Shown piece by piece: positions 4,958 through 9,873 of a stretch of DNA of 9,873 bases. Where the stretch lies: positions 1 to 9,873 of the forward strand of contig JAEENF010000167.1 of NCBI GenBank assembly GCA_016283605.1, in the 5' to 3' direction. Made by a program: the position numbers and the translations under genes. Within the stretch, counting starts at the first letter, position 1, and every line of letters starts with the position of its first letter. Source of the stretch: Prevotella sp. GTDB lineage: Bacteria; Bacteroidota; Bacteroidia; Bacteroidales; Bacteroidaceae. The notes below the pieces were generated by a model that saw only the letters and a program-made list of their open reading frames with translations, ran no database searches and was not told where the DNA came from.

Positions 4958-6277
4958 ATGAAAGTCATGAAATTCGGCGGTACATCCGTCGGTACCCCAC
5001 AGAGAATGAAAGAGGTGACAACTCTTGTCACCAAGTCTGGTGAACCCGTGTTCGTGGTACTCTCCGCGATGGCTGGAACCACAAACTCACTGGTCGAGAT
5101 ATCTGATTATCTCTACAAGAAGAATCCCGATGGTGCGAATGAGGTCATCAACCGAATGGAGCAGAAATACATGAAACATGTGGACGAGCTCTATTCTACC
5201 CAGGAGATGAAGGATACAACCACCGAGTTCCTGAGAAGTGAGTTTAACTATCTCCGTTCGTTCACCAAAGAACTCTTCACCTCGTTTGAGGAAAAGAGCA
5301 TCGTGGCACAGGGTGAGATGATGTCGACAAACATGGTCGTGAACTACATGAAGGAAATCGGCATCAACGCCGTACTGCTGAATGCCCTCGACTTCATGCG
5401 TACAGACAAGAACGCTGAACCCGACCCCGTATATATCAAGGAGAAACTCAATGCCATCCTGGCAGAGAACGAAGGCGCACAGGTGTATATCACACAGGGC
5501 TTCATCTGCCGTAACGCCTATGGTGAGATAGACAACCTGCAGCGTGGCGGTTCAGACTATACGGCCTCGCTCGTGGGTGCCGCCATCGGCGCTGAGGAGA
5601 TTCAGATCTGGACGGACATCGACGGCATGCACAATAACGACCCGCGTGTGGTGGAGAAGACCGAACCCGTTCATCAGCTGCATTTCGAGGAGGCTGCCGA
5701 GCTGGCTTACTTCGGTGCCAAGATCCTTCACCCCACCTGTGTGCAGCCCGCGAAGTATGCCGGCATCCCCGTACGCCTGTTGAACACGATGGACCCCGAT
5801 GCAGAAGGCACCACCATCAGCAATGCAACGGAATACGGTAAGATCAAGGCCATCGCCGCCAAGGACAATATCATCGCCATCAAGATCAAGTCGAGCCGTA
5901 TGCTCCTCGCCACAGGTTTCCTGCGCAAGGTATTCGAGATCTTCGAGAGTTACCAGACGCCTATCGACATGGTCTGCACCTCAGAGGTGGGCGTTTCCAT
6001 GAGTATCGACAGCTCCGCCCATCTGGGAGAAATCGTCGACGAACTGAAGAAATACGGTACGGTAACCGTCGACACAGGTATGTGCATCATCTGCGTGGTG
6101 GGTGACCTCGACTGGTCGAACATCGGATTCGAGACACTGGCACTTGACGCCCTGAAGGATATCCCTGTACGTATGGTGTCCTATGGCGGCTCGAACTACA
6201 ACATCTCATTCCTCATCCGTGAGGAGGACAAGAAGCGCGCCCTCCAGAAACTCAGCGATACCATCTTTAACAAATAA
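4958..6277 (+). CDS. lysC: Aspartate kinase
   Basis: This 439-aa monofunctional aspartokinase phosphorylates aspartate, the first step towards diaminopimelate, lysine, threonine and methionine. The amino-acid kinase domain opens with KFGGTSVG (5-12) and includes RGGSDYTA (196-203) and WTDIDGMHNNDPR (from 218). From about residue 300 to the end are tandem ACT domains (for example MVCTSEVGVSMSID), the usual site of feedback control by end-product amino acids. No homoserine dehydrogenase domain is fused. The gene starts 12 bases after the ftsE-like stop, so there is no room for a lysine riboswitch or a separate leader. lysA follows 28 bases later. The symbol rests on the neighbour lysA; which amino acid inhibits it cannot be read from the sequence. 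Confidence 0.93.
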   Translation: MKVMKFGGTSVGTPQRMKEVTTLVTKSGEPVFVVLSAMAGTTNSLVEISDYLYKKNPDGANEVINRMEQKYMKHVDELYSTQEMKDTTTEFLRSEFNYLRSFTKELFTSFEEKSIVAQGEMMSTNMVVNYMKEIGINAVLLNALDFMRTDKNAEPDPVYIKEKLNAILAENEGAQVYITQGFICRNAYGEIDNLQRGGSDYTASLVGAAIGAEEIQIWTDIDGMHNNDPRVVEKTEPVHQLHFEEAAELAYFGAKILHPTCVQPAKYAGIPVRLLNTMDPDAEGTTISNATEYGKIKAIAAKDNIIAIKIKSSRMLLATGFLRKVFEIFESYQTPIDMVCTSEVGVSMSIDSSAHLGEIVDELKKYGTVTVDTGMCIICVVGDLDWSNIGFETLALDALKDIPVRMVSYGGSNYNISFLIREEDKKRALQKLSDTIFNK

Positions 6278-6305
6278 CCCCAAGACAACACAACACAGAC
6301 TAATT

Positions 6306-7466
6306 ATGGGCAAAGGAAAATTCCCCGTAGAGAAGTTGCAGTCTATTCAGACGCCCTTCTACTACTATGATTCTGAGGTGCTCAGACAGACACTGCGCAC
6401 CATCAATGAAGAAGCCAGCAAACATGAGAACTTCGTGGTGCACTATGCCGTCAAGGCCAATGCCAATCCGAAGATCCTGCGTATCATCCGTGAGGCCGGA
6501 CTGGGTGCCGACTGCGTCAGCGGTGGCGAGATAGAAGCTTCGATCAAAGCCGGATTCCCCGCCTCAAAGATCGTGTATGCCGGTGTCGGCAAGGCGGATT
6601 GGGAAATCAATCTGGGACTTGACAATGATATCTTCTGCTTCAATGTGGAAAGCATTCCGGAGTTAGAGGTCATCAATGAACTGGCTGCGGCCAAGAACAA
6701 GGTCGCTCGCGTGGCATTCCGTCTGAATCCAAACGTCGGTGCACATACGCACGCCAACATCACCACCGGACTTGCAGAGAATAAGTTCGGCATCGCCATG
6801 CGAGATATGGAAACCGTGATTGGCGAAGCCGAGAAATTGGCCAACGTGAAGTTTGTGGGTCTGCACTTCCATATTGGATCACAGATTCTGGATATGGGCG
6901 ACTTCGAGGCACTCTGTAATCGTGTGAACGAATTGCAAGACAGACTCGAGCGGCAGCGCATCCGTGTGGAGCATATTAACGTCGGCGGTGGTCTGGGAGT
7001 TGACTACGAACACCCTAACCGTCTGCCCATTCCTGATTTCAAGGACTACTTCAACACCTACGCCAAGAAGTTGAAGCTACGTCCGGGTCAGACGCTCCAC
7101 TTCGAGTTAGGTCGGGCTGTCGTGGCACAGTGTGGTTCACTTATCACGCGTACCTTATATATAAAGGAAGGAGCCACGAAGAAGTTTGCCATTGTTGATG
7201 CTGGGTTCCCGGATCTTATCCGTCCGGCATTGTATCAGGCTTATCACAAGATTGAGAATATCACCAGCGAGGAAGCCATGGACACCTACGACGTAGTGGG
7301 TCCCATCTGTGAGTCTACGGACGTCTTCGCCAAACAGACAGACATCAACCGCACCCATCGTGGCGACCTGATAGCCATTCGCTCTGCCGGAGCCTATGGT
7401 GAAATCATGGCCTCACAATATAATTGCAGGAAGTTGCCTGTGGGTTATATGAGTGATGATATTTAA
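6306..7466 (+). CDS. lysA: Diaminopimelate decarboxylase
   Basis: LysA is a PLP enzyme that decarboxylates meso-diaminopimelate to lysine. The 386-aa protein has the PLP-binding Lys50 in HYAVKANAN, the GLHFHIGSQI segment, the glycine-rich NVGGGLG phosphate loop, ELGRAVVAQCG, and the active-site Cys335 in GPICESTDVF with Tyr364 in AGAYG. It is somewhat shorter than the roughly 415-420 aa of many LysA proteins but all key motifs are present. The open frame extends upstream through the lysC 3' end, but that part is shadow sequence; the ATG at 6306 lies in the 28-bp gap after lysC and gives a sensible N-terminus. Carboxynorspermidine and ornithine/arginine decarboxylases share this fold, but the CESTD motif and lysC context favour LysA. 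Confidence 0.92.
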   Translation: MGKGKFPVEKLQSIQTPFYYYDSEVLRQTLRTINEEASKHENFVVHYAVKANANPKILRIIREAGLGADCVSGGEIEASIKAGFPASKIVYAGVGKADWEINLGLDNDIFCFNVESIPELEVINELAAAKNKVARVAFRLNPNVGAHTHANITTGLAENKFGIAMRDMETVIGEAEKLANVKFVGLHFHIGSQILDMGDFEALCNRVNELQDRLERQRIRVEHINVGGGLGVDYEHPNRLPIPDFKDYFNTYAKKLKLRPGQTLHFELGRAVVAQCGSLITRTLYIKEGATKKFAIVDAGFPDLIRPALYQAYHKIENITSEEAMDTYDVVGPICESTDVFAKQTDINRTHRGDLIAIRSAGAYGEIMASQYNCRKLPVGYMSDDI

Positions 7467-7478
7467 CAGAACAAAAGA

Positions 7479-8111
7479 ATGACAGAAACAAAGTGTAGAT
7501 TCTCCGTCATCATGACGGTTTACGACAATGCCGAAGAGGTGGAGCAACACCTCCAGGACTTTCTCACCCAGGACTATGAGCCAGGCTATGAGGTCATTGT
7601 CGTTGATGAATCTTCTACCGACCATACAGACGACGTATTGAAGCTGCATAAGCAACAATATCCTCAACTTTACAGCACATTTCTCCCCAAGCCGAATCTG
7701 AATGTCACCCGACGGAAATTAGCTTTAACGATAGGCGTTAAAGCCGCTAAATATGAATGGGTTATATTCTCAGATATCCACGCATTTCCACCCTCTGCTA
7801 CATGGTTAAGTGAGATCGCAGAATCCCTCGACAGCAGAACAGACATCCAGATAGGCTATTTCAAAAAAGGAACGATCTGTCTGCAGGCCTTCGAGGACAT
7901 CACACAAGCCAGTAGTCTGATCAGGAAGGCAGAAAGGACACGTGCTGACGGACATCATGGGAAACGTCTGAAATATCTCCGTGGGAAATACGACTTTATC
8001 GTAGTCCGCGCGGATAAAGCGCACGACGTGCTGAAATTCTACGAACAAAAGATCGGTCTCCGTCAACTTCTGGGACTGAGATTGAGTGTGATGTGTCATA
8101 ACCTCAGATAA
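7479..8111 (+). CDS. Small GT2-like glycosyltransferase, DxD motif altered
   Basis: The 210-aa protein begins like a family 2 (GT-A fold) glycosyltransferase. FSVIMTVYDN (8-17) is the first nucleotide-binding strand, VVDESSTDHTDD (41-52) carries the usual aspartate after strand two, and the Lys-rich KLALTIGVKAAKYEW (80-94) leads to the metal-binding position. There the usual DxD reads Asp99-Ile-His101 (FSDIHAFP), so the second acidic residue is His. The part after residue 120 is short and I see no clear catalytic-base motif or membrane segment, so it is a minimal, possibly inactive or unusual GT2. It starts 12 bases after lysA and ends 5 bases before the next gene, so the two are very likely co-translated. 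The sugar and acceptor cannot be inferred. Confidence 0.75.
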   Translation: MTETKCRFSVIMTVYDNAEEVEQHLQDFLTQDYEPGYEVIVVDESSTDHTDDVLKLHKQQYPQLYSTFLPKPNLNVTRRKLALTIGVKAAKYEWVIFSDIHAFPPSATWLSEIAESLDSRTDIQIGYFKKGTICLQAFEDITQASSLIRKAERTRADGHHGKRLKYLRGKYDFIVVRADKAHDVLKFYEQKIGLRQLLGLRLSVMCHNLR

Positions 8112-8116
8112 AGCCG

Positions 8117-9193
8117 ATGAAGATCCTGCACATCTATCCCCCAAACGATGAAACGGTCGCTCGCCATGTAGGCTTGTTGACAGAGGGACTATGCCATAGT
8201 GCCGATGTGCAGACTGTCACGTCACTCAGCGAATTCAAAAGCCGGATCCAGCAATTCCATCCCGATATTGTCCATTGTCACGGATGCTGGCAGTATTTCG
8301 TCGTCAGCGCTGCCCATACAGCCCGGAAACGCGGAAGCCGCGTGGTGCTCTCTCCACACGGACAGTTACAGCCCTGGGTGATGGAGGAAAAATCCCTGCA
8401 GGAGAAACTCCACAAGACCTTACTCTGGCAAAAGCGTAGTGTGGAACAAGCCTATGCGCTGATTGCCTTTGGCAAGATGGAACAGAAGCATCTTCAGCAG
8501 TTGAAATGGAATCCTCGTATTGAAGTCATTCTGAACTCACTCATCACCAATAGCACGACATCACAGGAGATGTGCAGCCAGACCTATGCCGTCTACCAGA
8601 AAGTACTCGACTCCAATACCCTTGAGCAGATGGACGAGCATACGCAGGACATGCTAGCCACCATTATCAAGGCAGGCACCTTAGGCGATGCGAGATGGTG
8701 TCAGAAGTCAGAATACAGGGATCAGGAGATTGACTGGCGACGGATGCTCATTTATGCCGAGCACCAGAACATCCGCAACTACGTGGACTATGGCATCACT
8801 ATCCTCGGTCTCTCCGCCCTCAGTCTTGACACCGAGCATCTGCCCGCCTATTTCCCGGAGAGCTATCAGCGCCCGCGGTCCATCAAGAAACTGATCGGCG
8901 ACTATAAAGGCGACGAAACCGACTATCTGCTGCGGATGATCCGCCAAGTAGAGAAGCAACCCCTCATGCTCCATCTTATCGAACTGTCCCGTGAACTCTA
9001 TCGCGAGAGTGTCAACGACGATCGGCTGAAGGAAGCCCTAGAAGAGAAAGGATTGACTAAATACGCCTCTCGTCTGATGCAGGTGCTCAGTGAACAAACG
9101 CTGCTGGAGGAAGGTTTCATGCCCCTCGACCCCCTCGATGACAGAGGAAGCCAGCAAATCAGAAACAGTATCAACAACCACTTAAAGATATGA
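8117..9193 (+). CDS. GT4-like N-terminal half joined to an unrecognised helical C-terminal half
   Basis: Residues 1 to about 145 of this 358-aa protein look like the N-terminal (acceptor-side) Rossmann domain of a GT-B family 4 glycosyltransferase: MKILHIYPP, DIVHCHGCWQYF (50-61), VVLSPHGQLQPWVM (76-89), and EVILNSLI (136-143) where a GT4 would have a Val-Ile-Pro-Asn-Gly-type strand. The second Rossmann domain, which binds the nucleotide sugar and carries the E-x7-E motif, is missing. Instead, residues about 150-358 are charged and apparently helical, with many Leu, Glu, Lys and Arg residues and a Trp/Tyr-rich stretch at 194-225. I do not recognise this half. No other frame holds the missing GT domain, so a simple frameshift does not explain it. 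The stop overlaps the fbp start (ATGA), suggesting coupling. Confidence 0.7.
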   Translation: MKILHIYPPNDETVARHVGLLTEGLCHSADVQTVTSLSEFKSRIQQFHPDIVHCHGCWQYFVVSAAHTARKRGSRVVLSPHGQLQPWVMEEKSLQEKLHKTLLWQKRSVEQAYALIAFGKMEQKHLQQLKWNPRIEVILNSLITNSTTSQEMCSQTYAVYQKVLDSNTLEQMDEHTQDMLATIIKAGTLGDARWCQKSEYRDQEIDWRRMLIYAEHQNIRNYVDYGITILGLSALSLDTEHLPAYFPESYQRPRSIKKLIGDYKGDETDYLLRMIRQVEKQPLMLHLIELSRELYRESVNDDRLKEALEEKGLTKYASRLMQVLSEQTLLEEGFMPLDPLDDRGSQQIRNSINNHLKI

Positions 9194-9873
9194 CATCTTC
9201 TTATCATTACACCGAGACAGACAAGCACTATCTGCAGTTGCTTTCGCAGTCGTTTCCCACGATAGCTGATGCCGCCAAGGAGATTATCAACCTGGAGGCC
9301 ATTATGAACCTGCCCAAAGGCACAGAACATTTCCTGGCCGACCTTCACGGTGAGAGTGAGGCCTTCCAACATGTGTTGAAGAATGCCTCGGGAAACATCA
9401 AGCGAAAGGTTCAGGAACTGTTCGGGAACACCATCCGGGAATCGGAAAAGAAGGAGTTATGTACACTGATATACTATCCGGAGCAGAAGCTGGAACTCAT
9501 CAAGGCACAGGAAAAAGATCTCGATGACTGGTATCGTATCACCATTCACCAACTGGTGAAAGTCTGTCGTGATGTCTCATCGAAATATACACGTTCGAAG
9601 GTGCGTAAGTCGCTGCCAGAAGACTTCTCCTATATCATTGAGGAACTGCTGCATGAACGTACCGATGATATCGACAAAGCCGCATACGTTGCCGTTATTG
9701 TCAATACCATCATCTCTACAGGCCGAGCAGATGATTTCATCTGTGCCATCTGTAATGTCATACAGCGTCTGGCCATCGACCAGCTACACATTCTCGGCGA
9801 CATCTACGACCGAGGTGCAGGCGCCCATAAGATTATGGACACCCTGCGGCAGTATCATTCCTGGGATATTCAG
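9190..9873 (+). CDS. fbp: Class III fructose-1,6-bisphosphatase (5' part, runs off window)
   Basis: The frame stays open from the ATG at 9190 to the window edge, giving the first 228 residues of a protein usually about 640-670 aa long. It matches the class III FBPase found in Firmicutes and Bacteroidetes, which converts fructose-1,6-bisphosphate to fructose-6-phosphate in gluconeogenesis. Visible metallophosphatase motifs are Asp51 and His53 in FLADLHGESEAF and Asp204/Arg208 in LGDIYDRG. Between them lies the helical insertion typical of the class (about 75-195). The start overlaps the stop of the gene before it by 4 bases. It is partial only because the window ends; nothing suggests damage. 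Confidence 0.93.
   Translation, partial: MTSSYHYTETDKHYLQLLSQSFPTIADAAKEIINLEAIMNLPKGTEHFLADLHGESEAFQHVLKNASGNIKRKVQELFGNTIRESEKKELCTLIYYPEQKLELIKAQEKDLDDWYRITIHQLVKVCRDVSSKYTRSKVRKSLPEDFSYIIEELLHERTDDIDKAAYVAVIVNTIISTGRADDFICAICNVIQRLAIDQLHILGDIYDRGAGAHKIMDTLRQYHSWDIQ

Noticed and set aside
6183..6305. Upstream extension of the lysA frame
   Set aside because: The 41 extra residues read out-of-frame lysC and are Ser/Arg/Thr-rich; the ATG at 6306 lies in the intergenic gap and fits LysA.
8550..9193. Frameshifted GT4 C-terminal domain
   Set aside because: I looked for GT-B donor-domain motifs in the other + frames of this stretch and saw none; those open frames are short and Ser/Arg-rich, while the main frame stays open with normal composition.

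Overview
The window looks like a Bacteroidales chromosome, most likely Prevotella or a close relative. Four things suggest this: a TAnnTTTG (Bacteroidetes-type) -7 promoter box before the first gene, no strong Shine-Dalgarno sites at most starts, a class III fructose-1,6-bisphosphatase, and junctions filled with short purine-rich tandem repeats of the gtgaata/gtgaaaa and ggagtta kind. The genus is my inference from recall of related genes; no search was run. All supported genes lie on the + strand, and most gaps are very short or overlapping, so the region probably acts as one long transcription unit or a few overlapping ones.

Layout. Positions 1-381 hold no gene: an AT-rich stretch, a GC-rich structured block with a 16-bp tandem repeat and a segment able to base-pair with those repeats, a strong intrinsic terminator closing a transcript that enters from outside the window, and then the promoter of purU. 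Next come purU (10-formyl-THF deformylase), hisH, hisA, hisF and hisIE (middle and early histidine steps), an FtsE-type ABC ATPase, lysC (aspartate kinase) and lysA (diaminopimelate decarboxylase). These are followed by a small GT2-like glycosyltransferase, a protein with only the N-terminal half of a GT4 glycosyltransferase joined to an unrecognised helical half, and the first 228 codons of class III fbp, which runs off the right edge.

How the genes fit together. HisIE, HisA and HisHF carry PR-ATP to imidazole-glycerol phosphate and release AICAR, which purine synthesis recycles using 10-formyl-THF. PurU controls that same folate pool, which gives its place beside the his genes a metabolic logic. 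hisG, hisD, hisC and hisB are not in the window. LysC and LysA supply the aspartate pathway that makes diaminopimelate and lysine. FtsE links to the division-site cell wall, but no ftsX is present. Fbp is gluconeogenic.

The most unusual points are: (1) the repeat/anti-repeat block before the terminator at 122-266; (2) different purine-rich tandem repeats at the non-overlapping junctions from purU to the ftsE-like gene, with similar tracts inside the hisH and hisIE reading frames and at the end of hisA; (3) a 73-bp hairpin-bearing element that interrupts one of these repeats; (4) a HisH with Gln at two active-site motif positions; and (5) the pair of incomplete-looking glycosyltransferases between lysA and fbp.
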